From Vicia villosa (taxonomy: Eukaryota > Streptophyta > Magnoliopsida > Fabales > Fabaceae): a stretch of DNA of 64,000 nt. The translations under genes were made by a program, and so were the position numbers. The notes under the pieces are model-generated. The model made no database searches. It worked only from the letters and a program-made list of their open reading frames with translations, and was not told the origin of the DNA. This document shows, one piece after another, positions 43,166 to 55,597 of this stretch. The stretch covers positions 36,705 to 100,704 of the forward strand of contig NW_026706250.1 in the NCBI RefSeq assembly GCF_029867415.1, in the 5' to 3' direction. Position 1 is the stretch's first letter, and each line of letters opens with the position of its first letter.

Positions 43166-43739
43166 CCAAAACTTATTTTTTAACACTAATTTCTTTCATT
43201 TTTCTTCACAACTTCACATATTTATTTAACCTATCAAACTAATTCATTTTCACTTCATTTTTCACACACTTTTTATTTAACATATCTATTTTGTGAATAA
43301 TCAAAAAAATCATAAAAACATTATTTATTTCATATATTTTTATTAGGTTTAAAATAGTATGTTTTTAGGTGTTTTCTTAAATACTTTAATACATATTTTC
43401 ACTTTGTTTTAACCTAATCATTTTGTAAGTAAAGTTTATGATAAAACCCTAATTGTTTAGGTCTTAATTAAGTAAAAATCTTTATTTTTACTTTAATTAA
43501 GTTGACTTTTGTCAAATCTCAAAATTGTTTTAAATCTCTGATTGAATCAAATGGTTAAGGTTTTCAAACAACAAAACCTTGTATCATTCCAAATCATTTT
43601 CAAATTGTTTTTACACCAGTACTGTAAAGTACTGGGCCTCTAATAGAGTGTAAGTCCCAAAAACCTTCTCTTCTTAGCTTGTTTTCAAAACTGTATTTTC
43701 AAAATCTTCTTTCTGTTTTCAAAACATTCTTCTGGTATT

Positions 43740-44227
43740 TGAAGGGCATTATTCCCGGTGAAACTCTTCAGATACCTATGTGACCTTTGTCCATCTTCAC
43801 TTCTTCTGTTTTCAAAAACCATTAACTGTTTATCATATATATTCAATTGTTATCAACAAAACAACAAAAATACTGTTGAGGCTCTGTACATACTTCTTCA
43901 ATGGCCTCCACTCCATCCAGGTTAGGCTTTACAAGCTTTCAATTTACAGTCTTTATTTAAATTACTGTCAAATATAAACTGTGCATATATTAGTTTAGAA
44001 CTGCGTTTGAGTATAAACCTTAGGACAGTTAAACTATATATATATTATAGGAATATGACCTAGGATTGAGAATGTCTTCCCGGTGAAGGCTCTTTCCTAA
44101 TTAGAGATCTGTAGTTCAAACCCCCAAGATGAATTATTCCCGGTGAAACATCTTGGCAAAAAACCTTAGAATCCAAAAATATAGGACACATCCACCCAAA
44201 GAGGAATTATTCCCGGTGAAACCTCTT
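43740..44227 (+). repeat. Hairpins with the loop ATTATTCCCGGTGAAA, LTR 3
   Basis: Three paired copies: TGAAGGG/CTCTTCA (43740-43770), CCAAGATG/CATCTTGG (44124-44156) and AAGAGG/CCTCTT (44199-44227) around an identical loop; a fourth, weaker copy is at ~44068. Confidence 0.78.
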
Positions 44228-44289
44228 ACCCATTTGCTTAGAGCCAAAATAAGTTCAAAAACCACATAGCTTTCTCTTATGCTATAACA

Positions 44290-46055
44290 AGGACCCTCGA
44301 TGACCCTCGATTAGCCTCCTCTTGGGCTTTGTACAAGGACCCACAGGCTTCTTAAAAGCATTTCCAGCTTCCTCTTGAGCTTGTATACAAGGACCCATCA
44401 GGTTTCTTATAAACATAGGAACAGGTCTTTAGTCACCTTTTAGCTTACCCTGGTGAGTTTTTCTTCCAATTTAAACCAGACTTTAAACAAGCTAAGTTTG
44501 TCTCAATTTTGCATTGAGTACACTTTTTGAATGAGAGACATGGACAGTCTCTGTCACCCTTATCTTCATCAATCTTCCTTAGCAGAGTCTAGGATCCATG
44601 TTTGATCATCCTCAGCATTGAGTCAGCCTTCATCTTGGGCTTTAAACAAGAAGCCTCACTAGATAATCTTTCTGCCATTCATTTTAATAAAAACCCCTGG
44701 AAAGGGTTAGCCTCCAAAGTCAATTAATAAAAAAGTATCAAATCCCCTGGAAAGGGTTAGCCTCCAACATCTGTCTAAAAAGTCAAAATCCCTGGAAAGG
44801 GTTAGCTTCCACACATTCCTTCATTTTAATAAAAACCCCTGGAAAGGGTTAGCCTCCAAAGTCAATTATTTAAAATGTCAATAAATAAAGATTCATTTCT
44901 CTTAGGAGATAATTTCCCCAAAAGAGTCAAAACCCCTGGAAAGGGTCAGCCTCCAAAAAACATGATAAAGTCAGTCTTTGAACAGACAAATTCACCAGCT
45001 GAGTCAAAATCCCTGGAAAGGGTTAGCTTCCAAAGAAAAACAGTCTTTTAATAAATAAAACCTCCTCAGTAGAGTCAAAACCAACAAAAACAGTTAGCCT
45101 CAACCTTGGGCTTCATACAAGGCACCCAAACAATAAAACTCCCCTGTCAAGAGTCAGCCTCAACCTTGGGCATTGTACAAGGCAGATAATAGAGTCTCCC
45201 CAGTGAGTCCTTCATCACTCAGTAGCCACAACCTTGGGCTTTGTACAAGGCAGATAAACCATATCTTTCATGTGTCAGAGATTCCTAACACTTAGGATCT
45301 TTCCCCATATAGTCATCCATACTTAATTCATTTAAGAGTCCGCCACAACCTTGGGCTTTGTACAAGGCAGAAAATAATGTTTTCCCTAGCTAGAGTTAGC
45401 CACAACCTTGGGCTTTGTACAAGGCACATAAAATAGAGTCATTCATTCAATTATCCTCAACAGTCAGCCACAACCTTGGGCTTTGTACAAGACACATAAA
45501 TAGAGTCTCCCTAAGTAGAGTCAGCCTCAATTCTGGGCTTTGTACAGAACACTAAAATACCCAGTAATTAATCCCCAGTGGAGTCATCTCCCAGAGTCAA
45601 TAATATCAATTAATCAATCAAAAAGCCTCAAGCATGGGCCTCATACAAGCCAGCTAAAGTCAAATCTTTTATACAGTAGATAGACATAGCTTATCTCCAT
45701 AGAGAGATATTTTTACTACTCTACCACATTCAAACAAACAAACATTTCATTTCAATTTTAATCAAGTCTCCCATTTAGGATTTTGAAAGGCATGAGCTGG
45801 CAGTAAAACCCAGACATGTGGTAACTTTCCCTAATTTGGATGAGCATCTTTCTTTCATTTAAGAGGCATTTGACTGGTATACTTGCACATACACAAGTAA
45901 GGTCCCCCTCTTGAATGAAATGAATTCAGTTATTCTGTCACTCCTTTAAATGTTTGTGGTAGAATAGTACAAATACCTCTCTGTAAAGATGATTTCATGT
46001 CTCTTTACTGTAAACAGAGATTTAATTCCAAGCTTCAACCTTGAGCTTCAAGCAA
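44290..46055 (+). repeat. Mixed tandem repeats of LTR 3
   Basis: Two interleaved kinds. (i) CCCCTGGAAAGGGTTAGCC, about eight copies between 44690 and 45030. (ii) CCTTGGGCTTTGTACAAGG, about ten copies between 44320 and 45550, plus looser copies at ~45625 and ~46030. Kind ii is a hairpin with loop GGCTTTGTA and arms such as CCTTG/CAAGG, TCTTG/CAAGA (44633-44651) or TTCTG/CAGAA (45531-45549). Confidence 0.82.
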
Positions 46056-46305
46056 GGCACAAAAAAAAACAATTAATTTCCCTAGTTAGTTCCCCGAACT
46101 ACATTAAGCTCTGACTTCCACTAGGGATATGTAGGCATGAGGTTCACAAGGAACCTCAGCGAGCTAATAAAATACCAAAAATAGTCAGTCTGTCTATATG
46201 TCTGTCTTTCTTTAAATCAATTCAATTCTCTCTCCTAATACAAAGGAGAAACTTTCCCAATAATCATTAGCAGCAAACACAATCACAATGACACAAAGAA
46301 GGTTC

Positions 46306-46349
46306 CTGTAGAGTACTACAGATATGTAGGGTGTTTAAACACTTCCCTA
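46306..46349 (+). other. Stem-loop pair near the 3' end of LTR 3
   Basis: CTGTAG/CTACAG around AGTA (46306-46321), then the palindrome GTGTTTAAACAC (46331-46342) nested in TAGGG/CCCTA. Confidence 0.72.
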
Positions 46350-48943
46350 TGTATAACCGACCTCCCGGACTCCAGAATTTCTAGTCTAGGTGTAAATCCC
46401 CACACTTAGCAAACTCCTAGGGTTTAGTTGAGATCTTTTTTCCCCTTTCCTACTCGTAGGACAAATAAGAAAGTTCGTGTGATATCGTAGGAAGAACTGA
46501 AATAAAATTCATCCCACCACGGGGGCATTCTCCTTCCAAATCTCGCGTGAAGGGTTTAGCGTGCCATCCTCCCAAGTGAAACGGGGAGGTAAAAGAAAAC
46601 GACACCACAGTGATGTTTAATATTTTGTCACAAATTTGAGCGGTTGAAAGGCTCGTGTGTGTTGGTTGTTCATGCTGAACATTGAAAGGGAGATTTCAAA
46701 GGGTTCTCATTTTGTAATCTTAATTCATATTTTATGATTGACAATGAATGAGTTGTTCTCTCCCTGTGAAGACTGAATTCCGTAATCAATTCTTGTGTTC
46801 TTGTATTTCAATTTCTCTGTTGTGCCTGTGTTTTGATTTATGTTTTTGCATAGTCTGCACTTGTGCGTTTATGCTGTTGCGTGATTTTTCTGGTTTATAC
46901 GATTCTGCACTGTTGCGTGATTAAATGTTTCTGGTTTACTAAATAATTCCCGGTACTGGTTTAATGCATTTCTTATTTATGCATTTTTGGTCCGTGTGCG
47001 TTTCTTTACAATTGCATTGTGCACGCCGCATTTCTGGTTGTGCATAATCTGTTTCATGCCGTGCGCGTAATATTACAGTTTTATGTTTCATGCCGTGCGC
47101 GTAAGCTTACAGTTTTGAATAGTGTTACAGTTTTGAATAATATTACATTTATTTTCTTATGGTAAAGTCTTCAATATTCTGTCTGGGGTAGGTTTTTTTC
47201 CATTTGTACCCTCTAAATTAATTATTTGTAAGATCATATTCCAAAACCTGTAATTTGAATATTTCAAAAAGTAATTTATAGTTTGCAGACGTTAAATGGA
47301 TATAAAATTTTGAGATATATTATTAGAAATTTTGAATTGATATCAGTAAAAATTACTCCTGGACAATGGATTTCTAAGGGATTAGACAACAAAAATTTCC
47401 TCTATTTTATCTTAGTACATGTTAAAGCTTTTTTCCTAAACAAGTAACTAGCAGAAATTGATTTCCATTATTGTGAACTTTTATTCATTTGGATTTTATT
47501 ATCTCTCTTATGTATTTATTTTAACTTTTATTTTTATTAACTCCACTCATAATTTTGACCTCTTTGAAATTTCTATTTAAAGACTCTCAATATCTTAGTT
47601 CTTCTTAGCTTACTTATTAACTTGAGCAACAAAGTATTTGTGAATATCATCCTTTAAAATCATTCATCTATATCTAACTTAACCAGTGAATTCAGATTAA
47701 TTAGAGCATTCTTTTGAAAGTGCTTTATTATTTTGAATGAATGGTACTAGACACCCGAATTGTGTTAGAGAAATAATTTATGATAACTTTATTAATATGA
47801 TTTCAACTAAATTCATATATTTTTGAACATCTTTATTCAAAATAAAAATTAAATTAGTTTATTTTTTAAAAAAAAAATTTAGAAAAAAAATGTTTGTAGA
47901 AAGTTTTCTTTTCTTTCTGAAAAAAAAAGTAATAAATTTTTTTGTTTAAAACAATATATTTTCTGAAAATAAAAAAAAAAGTTATATTTTTGAGAAAATA
48001 TAATTTTTTACTTTTAGGAGAAAAAAATGTTCCAAAAAAAGTCAATTTTTTTGGAAAATAAAAAATCCAAAATTTTTTCAAAAAACAAGAAATATGCTTT
48101 TTTTAAAAAGATGTTTTTTTCCTAACAATAAAATAAAAAATTCTTGATAAAAATTATTAAAAGAAAAATTAAATCACAACTAATTATAAAATTGGTTGTG
48201 AATATAACAGTTTTAAAATTATGACAATTGATTTTAATAACCGATTATAATATAATTATAATTATATATGGTTATGGATTAGTAATGTGAATTAACGATG
48301 TATCCATACATATTTCCAATTTTTAAGAAATTTAAAAAGGATTGTGATAAAGGAACAAAGCTTGCAAACTTTTCAACTTGTGATTTTCAATGTAATTTCA
48401 CCATATAATTGATTGTGAGAAAGGTCTAGAAAAATAAGGTTAAGTTCTGTTAATTTAATTCATTATGAATGTAAAACTTAACTATTTACATGACGCATTT
48501 GAATTATTACTAATGAATAATTATCATTAGAAACAAATATTGTACTATTTTAGCTTAATAAATTTGCATTTTATGTTAAAATTCTTAACCCTAAAAAACT
48601 TCTTGCAAAGAAAAGGAAAAAGAGACCATACAACTACTTCTACTTCTTCTTGAGAAAATAAATAAGGTTTAAATATGTTTTTGTTATCTATAAAATTATT
48701 AAAATTTATTTTTGGTCCTTATAAAACAATGATATACGGTTTAACCGTGAAAATTTTGAAGTCATGTGCGGTAGCCCGCCTTGCACGTCCTCAAAGACGG
48801 TCTTGCGTGTAGTTTTGTTCCTGATATTAAATTAATATGTACTTTTAAATGATTATTTTACATTAAGATTTCTCTCAATCTCAATCTCAACCGAAACCTT
48901 AGTTGTGTTATGCGCAACTTTATTTTCCTCTCTCTAAATGGGT

Positions 48944-49069
48944 TGAAATATGATTTTTCATCTCACACTTTGACATCTCTTAAAATTCTTCACCTTAAAT
49001 TTTATGCTATTAGAGAACTATTTTCTTATTCTCTCAATTTGCCATCATTAAGTGAATTGCATCTGCATG
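48944..49069 (+). pseudogene. F-box/LRR gene fragment, unit B
   Basis: Same fragment as in unit A, cut by the LTR start at 49070. Confidence 0.85.
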
Positions 49070-50840
49070 TGTCATACCCCAAAATTTGCCCATCATATTT
49101 ATTCATATTTCAGTCCATCTGACTTTCAAATGCTCAAAGATACACAAGAAGGAAGCATACAGTCTCTCTCCTAAACAACAACCTCTAAACTAGGGTTTTG
49201 TATTTCTCAAAGTAAAATCAAGTTCTAAGACCTCAAATGGATCCCACGGCCTCTCATATGCTTCAAAGGGTCCTCATGCCAAGTTTCAAGCTCTGATTCG
49301 TAGGATTTGCTCAGTCAACTGCTCAAATGATCAATGGGCGACTGGTTTGACCTAAAAGTCAACTGTGGTCAAAGTACAGTCAAAATTCCTGATTTTTTGT
49401 CAACATCCTCATTTTGAAGTATCATTCATCATTTGATCAAGGATTGGTCATGATTCATCAAGAAAAGCTCTAAAATCATCAAAAACCTAAGTTTCTAAAT
49501 TAGGTTTTTTAAGGAGAAAGTCAACCCAACTTTGACCAGCCATAACTTTCACATGGAACATCATAAATTTTCCATCCAAAGCTCATTTTGAAGGAAATTG
49601 AATTCTCTACAAATTTGACTCTCACAAGCCAAGTCTAAAAATGCTTCATTTGGGAGATATGAGCCTAAACATTACAGGTCCTTATAGAAGTTCGCAAAAA
49701 GTTGTTTTTTTTTTTTTCAGGAGCCATATCATTAAGATAAAATCTCCAAATGCAAAAAAGCTTCCAAAGTGGCTTGTAGAAGATATCTTGGGCTTTCCCA
49801 AAAGTTCTAGAAAATCTCCATACCATAAAAATTGAATGAGATATGAAGTTCACAAGTTGGCTAAAAATCAAAAAGGACATGAAACCCTAATTGCATAAAT
49901 TTATGTTTTTGAACTATTGGGCCTAGATTTTGGACTTTAAACTCATCCATGGGCTAATTCAAGACCTTTAAGTCTATTATTTTATTTTTATGATTTTTTA
50001 TTTATATTTATATGAATTTTTATTCATTTAAATGTTAAATAAATCAAATAAAATATAGAATAAATAGATTTTAAATCAAGGGATTTGTTTTCTAATCAAT
50101 TTAAATCATTCAATGGGCTATAATAGGAGTTAAATCCATGGAAACTTGATTGAGCAAGATTAGATTCAAATATAGCATGTTTTGCATGATTAAAAAATCA
50201 AATCTCCATCTCTTTCCAATTAAAGATTTGAGCCACTTTTGTTAACCTAATATGCTCCATATATATATCCGAGTCTGTTCAGAATAGAGGGACATTAAAA
50301 TTGGAGGAGAAGGCCATGGCATTAGGGTTTCACTCTAAAAGGAAATCTTCACAAAACTTGCATAATCGAGTTTGATTTTACAGCTCTTCTCAAGCAGTTT
50401 CAATCCCTCCACTACACCTCTGAGGTAGGTTTGGTTAAGTATGGAACAAACTCGATGGCTGTAACACAATAAATCATGCATACATGGCCTCACTTTCATC
50501 ATATTTTTTGTTCATTTAATCTTCATGTTACTATCCTTTTTAACTTAAGATAATGGTACTAACATGTTTCTGGAGGTGTTTTGAATAGTTCTGACGTATT
50601 ACATGTGAAGCTCTCAACCGGAATCGCCTCACACCATTACTAGGGCTTTCGAACTGCAAAGCTTCGAAACACAATTTGCAGGCCTTTTCGAGCGAAACTA
50701 ACACTACCAATGAACTCGTAGCCCTCGATTTAGGGGGTAGGGTGTCTTTTGTTCATTTATTTGGCTTATTCTTGCAGGTAGATACAGTCCCTCCATCGGA
50801 GAAGAAGATCGGAACCGCCGTGGGATGATTCAATTGCTAA
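49070..50840 (+). repeat. LTR fragment and following DNA, unit B
   Basis: Starts TGTCATACCCC at 49070. The right end is unclear; DNA with no gene continues to the (TA)n tract at 50888. No GCATG duplication or right part of the split F-box gene is seen after it. Confidence 0.6.
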
Positions 50841-50884
50841 TTTTTTATAAAACATTTATTAAATATTATAAACTACTAAGTATA

Positions 50885-51008
<124 letters not shown>

Positions 51009-51427
51009 AGAAGAAGAATGTATAATTTAATAAAAGAGATAAAAATAGTATAATATGGAGGAAAGGAATATAATTTACTTTTGTAATTATTATTTTGTCA
51101 AATACCTTCTTTGACAAACAATTTCCATATTCTTTTCTAAAATAATCATATTTCGCAACTTAAATTTTAAAATAACTATCTTTCTCAAAACTGTATTTTA
51201 AAAATACTCAACAAAGAGTATACGTTAGACTAATTGGCGCGTACTTTCAAAACTGTATTTTGGATAAACCAATTGATTTATGCGTATAATAAATATAGAT
51301 AAACATCAATGAAACTGACACATACATATGACTCATACATAGACACCAATTAATCTAACGCATGATTTTTATTAAAAAAAAAATTTGAAACATAGATAGT
51401 TTAATATAAAATTTGAAAATTACTACT

Positions 51428-51436
51428 TATATAAAT
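51428..51436 (+). promoter_or_regulatory. Putative TATA box of F-box gene B
   Basis: TATATAAAT about 245 bp upstream of the ATG; a C/T-rich start region follows. The same element is at 57936 in unit C. Confidence 0.55.
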
Positions 51437-51673
51437 ATTCCCTCTTGCCGCCAACCAACACAAAGAAACATTGGAAAATCCCGTTAGCACTCTCAGACGG
51501 TGAAAAGCAGCGGCGAAAGGTGTCTATCAAGATCGCGTTCTTTGAAATCCTATTTTACCATTCATCACAGGTATTCTAATTTCTATAATCAATTAATCAC
51601 CAACTTTCATAATAACACTTCATTGTTCTTGTTTCTTTTGTTTCCCATTTTTCTTATAGAACTGTTCGTCAAA

Positions 51674-52819
51674 ATGAAGAGAGAAAGGCTAGAGAGCAAA
51701 GGCATATTAAGTGATTTACCAGATTGCATTCTTCTTCTCATTTTATCATTTTTACCTTCGGAACGTGCAGTTCAAACTTGCATTCTTTCCCCAAGATGGA
51801 ACCATCTCTGGAATCATCTTCCTACTATTCGATTAAACTCCTTCAACTTTAAGTATTTCAAGGATTTCACTCCATTAGTAACTCAGCTTTTGTCTCTTCG
51901 AGATAACTCAACCGCACTACATACTCTCACTTTTTACCGTGATGGTGGGGTCCAACCTCGCCTACTCAAAAGGGTCATTAATTACGGAATTTCACACAAT
52001 GTCCAACACTTAGACATCTATGTCTCATATAACATTCAAAATTTTCCTCCGACCTTATTTTCATCTCACACTTTGACATCTCTTAAAATTCTTCACCCTA
52101 ACTTTTATTCTATCATAGAACTATTTCCTTATTCTCTGAATTTGCCATCATTAACTGAATTGCATCTGCATGCGTTCGCCTTTCCTGTTGGCGATGATGG
52201 TCGTGCTGAGCCTTTTTCGGCATTACACAAGTTAAATACTTTGATCATTGATAATTGTCACGTAAAAAACCTCTGCATATTGAGTACCTCACTTGTCCGT
52301 TTAACTATAGTCACCCATGATAATCCTCCCGATGATTGTTGTGAAATTGAGTTATCTACTCCAAATCTTTGTATTTTTTCTTTTATTGGTTGTCCTTTTC
52401 ACAAACTCTATGGGAGGAAAAGCAATTTGTCTTCTATTGAACACATAGACATTGATCTAAGCTTGATGTTAGACTCTGCAAAATATTCGATTTTTCTACT
52501 CAACTTTCTGGTTGAGCTTGTTAATGTAAAGTCAATAACAGTTTCTTCACTAACTCTCCAGGTACTTTATGGTATATGTACTTTTCTATTGTATTTATAA
52601 ATTTTGTAAAAGATTTTACTTGTTTTAAACTCATACTAACTCACCTTGTTTGCTCAGGTTCTTTCTTTAGTTCCTGACTTATTCAAGGTTCATCTCCCTT
52701 CCTTGTGTAACTTGAAGTCGCTTAAAGTGAAAAAGAAACAATCTTCATTCATACCGGATTTACTAGTGGAATTTTTGCTCAAAAACTCTCATTCAACAAA
52801 GGTTGACATCATAGATTGA
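51674..52819 (+). CDS. F-box/LRR protein gene B (two coding exons)
   Basis: F-box proteins of this plant family are substrate-binding parts of SCF ubiquitin ligases; the target is not known. Coding exons 51674-52561 and 52658-52819 give 349 residues. The donor CCAG|GTACTT and acceptor TGCTCAG| keep phase 0; the unspliced frame would stop at 52600. F-box motif at residues ~9-50 (LSDLPDCILLLILSFLPSER, then WNHLW), LRR repeats at ~80-290 (SSHTLTSLKILH, LNLPSLTELHLHAF). The usual C-terminal FBD domain is absent, so the protein is short. I start at 51674, not 51500: a likely 5' UTR intron (CACAG|GTATTC 51568; TTTCTTATAG| 51659) lies before it, and the extra N-terminus is hydrophobic junk. A 3' UTR intron (52825-~52991) is possible. 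Confidence 0.82.
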
Positions 52820-55471
52820 TTAAGGTTAGATGTGCATTCAATTTTTTGGAGAGATTATTTTTGGTTTAGTAATTTTATTTTTGTATGCATCCTTCAATGT
52901 CTTTGATTATAATTACTTTCAGTCAAAAAATTATAAAATTCTTATATCATAATTGTATTTATAAATATTTTGTTCATTTTTACTTGTGCAGTGAAGGTAT
53001 GCAGGCTGGTGAAATGATGACAGATAGATCTTTTTAGTTTTCTCCCTGGATCGCAACTGTGTGTTTGATGCTGCCTCCATAAAGGACACACATTTAAATT
53101 TATCTCCAGTGTAAAGATATAAACTACTAGGGTCATCGTGATGTTTAATATTTTGTCACAAATTTGAGCGGTTGAAAGGCTCGTGTGTGTTGGTTGTTCA
53201 TGCTGAACATTGAAAGGGAGATTTCAAAGGGTTCTCATTTTGTAATCTTAATTCATATTTTATGATTGACAATGAATGAGTTGTTCTCTCCCTGTGAAGA
53301 CTGAATTCCGTAATCAATTCTTGTGTTCTTGTATTTCAATTTCTCTGTTGTGCCTGTGTTTTGATTTATGTTTTTGCATAGTCTGCACTTGTGCGTTTAT
53401 GCTGTTGCGTGATTTTTCTGGTTTATACGATTCTGCACTGTTGCGTGATTAAATGTTTCTGGTTTACTAAATAATTCCCGGTACTGGTTTAATGCATTTC
53501 TTATTTATGCATTTTTGGTCCGTGTGCGTTTCTTTACAATTGCATTGTGCACGCCGCATTTCTGGTTGTGCATAATCTGTTTCATGCCGTGCGCGTAATA
53601 TTACAGTTTTATGTTTCATGCCGTGCGCGTAAGCTTACAGTTTTGAATAGTGTTACAGTTTTGAATAATATTACATTTATTTTCTTATGGTAAAGTCTTC
53701 AATATTCTGTCTGGGGTAGGTTTTTTTCCATTTGTACCCTCTAAATTAATTATTTGTAAGATCATATTCCAAAACCTGTAATTTGAATATTTCAAAAAGT
53801 AATTTATAGTTTGCAGACGTTAAATGGATATAAAATTTTGAGATATATTATTAGAAATTTTGAATTGATATCAGTAAAAATTACTCCTGGACAATGGATT
53901 TCTAAGGGATTAGACAACAAAAATTTCCTCTATTTTATCTTAGTACATGTTAAAGCTTTTTTCCTACACAAGTAACTAGCAGAAATTGATTTCCATTAAT
54001 GTGAACTTTTATTCATTTGGATTTTATTATCTCTCTTATGTATTTATTTTAACTTTTATTTTTATTAACTCCACTCATAATTTTGACCTCTTTGAAATTT
54101 CTATTTAAAGACTCTCAATATCTTAGTTCTTCTTAGCTTACTTATTAACTTGAGCAACAAAGTATTTGTGAATATCATCCTTTAAAATCATTCATCTATA
54201 TCTAACTTAACCAGTGAATTCAGATTAATTAGAGCATTCTTTTGAAAGTGCTTTATTATTTTGAATGAATGGTACTAGACACCCGAATTGTGTTAGAGAA
54301 ATAATTTATGATAACTTTATTAATATGATTTCAACTAAATTCATATATTTTTGAACATCTTTATTCAAAATAAAAATTAAATTAGTTTATTTTTTAAAAA
54401 AAAAATTTAGAAAAAAAATGTTTGTAGAAAGTTTTCTTTTCTTTCTGAAAAAAAAAGTAATAAATTTTTTTGTTTAAAACAATATATTTTCTGAAAATAA
54501 AAAAAAAATTTATATTTTTGAGAAAATATAATTTTTTACTTTTAGGAGAAAAAAATGTTCCAAAAAAAGTCAATTTTTTTGGAAAATAAAAAATCCAAAA
54601 TTTTTTCAAAAAACAAGAAATATGCTTTTTTTAAAAAGATGTTTTTTTCCTAACAATAAAATAAAAAATTCTTGATAAAAATTATTAAAAGAAAAATTAA
54701 ATCACAACTAATTATAAAATTGGTTGTGAATATAACAGTTTTAAAATTATGACAATTGATTTTAATAACCGATTATAATATAATTATAATTATATATGGT
54801 TATGGATTAGTAATTTGAATTAACGATGTATCCATACATATTTCCAATTTTTAAGAAATTTAAAAAGGATTGTGATAAAGGAACAAAGCTTGCAAACTTT
54901 TCAACTTGTGATTTTCAATGTAATTTCACCATATAATTGATTGTGAGAAAGGTCTAGAAAAATAAGGTTAAGTTCTGTTAATTTAATTCATTATGAATGT
55001 AAAACTTAACTATTTACATGACGCATTTGAATTATTACTAATGAATAATTATCATTAGAAACAAATATTGTACTATTTTAGCTTAATAAATTTGCATTTT
55101 ATGTTAAAATTCTTAACCCTAAAAAACTTCTTGCAAAGAAAAGGAAAAAGAGACCATACAACTACTTCTACTTCTTCTTGAGAAAATAAATAAGGTTTAA
55201 ATATGTTTTTGTTATCTATAAAATTATTAAAATTTATTTTTGGTCCTTATAAAACAATGATATACGGTTTAACCGTGAAAATTTTGAAGTCATGTGCGGT
55301 AGCCCGCCTTGCACGTCCTCAAAGACGGTCTTGCGTGTAGTTTTGTTCCTGATATTAAATTAATATGTACTTTTAAATGATTATTTTACATTAAGATTTC
55401 TCTCAATCTCAATCTCAACCGAAACCTTAGTTGTGTTATGCGCAACTTTATTTTCCTCTCTCTAAATGGGT

Positions 55472-55597
55472 TGAAATATGATTTTTCATCTCACACTTTG
55501 ACATCTCTTAAAATTCTTCACCTTAAATTTTATGCTATTAGAGAACTATTTTCTTATTCTCTCAATTTGCCATCATTAAGTGAATTGCATCTGCATG
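55472..55597 (+). pseudogene. F-box/LRR gene fragment, unit C
   Basis: Third copy of the fragment, again cut by an LTR start at 55598. Confidence 0.85.

Larger units (their letters stand above)
31203..46609 (+). mobile_element. Ogre-3: 5'-truncated Ogre-like element
   Basis: Begins in mid-gag directly against unit A DNA (no 5' LTR, no ORF1) and ends with a complete 6.2-kb LTR followed by unit B DNA at 46610. Contains gag-pro (one stop), intron, open pol, structured 3' UTR, PPT and LTR. The right target sequence would be GTGAT. The flanks are not adjacent in an intact unit (50339 and 53138 equivalents), so a deletion of the left end plus host DNA took place. Confidence 0.92.
40440..46609 (+). 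repeat. 3' LTR of Ogre-3 (6170 bp)
   Basis: TGTCATACCCTAATTTTTG to CGACACCACA. Very long even for an Ogre element. Landmarks: TATA box 41981-41988; two tRNA-like stretches at 42925-43165; CCCGGTGAAA hairpins 43740-44227; CCTGGAAAGGG and CTTGGGCTTTGTACAAGG repeats 44290-46055; 3'-end hairpins 46306-46349. Sequence diverges strongly from LTRs 1 and 2 except near both ends, so it is another subfamily. No coding content. Confidence 0.87.

Noticed and set aside
51500..51673. N-terminal extension MKSSGERCLSR of the F-box proteins
   Set aside because: Crosses a likely 5' UTR intron with good GT-AG sites; the F-box starts right after the ATG at 51674.
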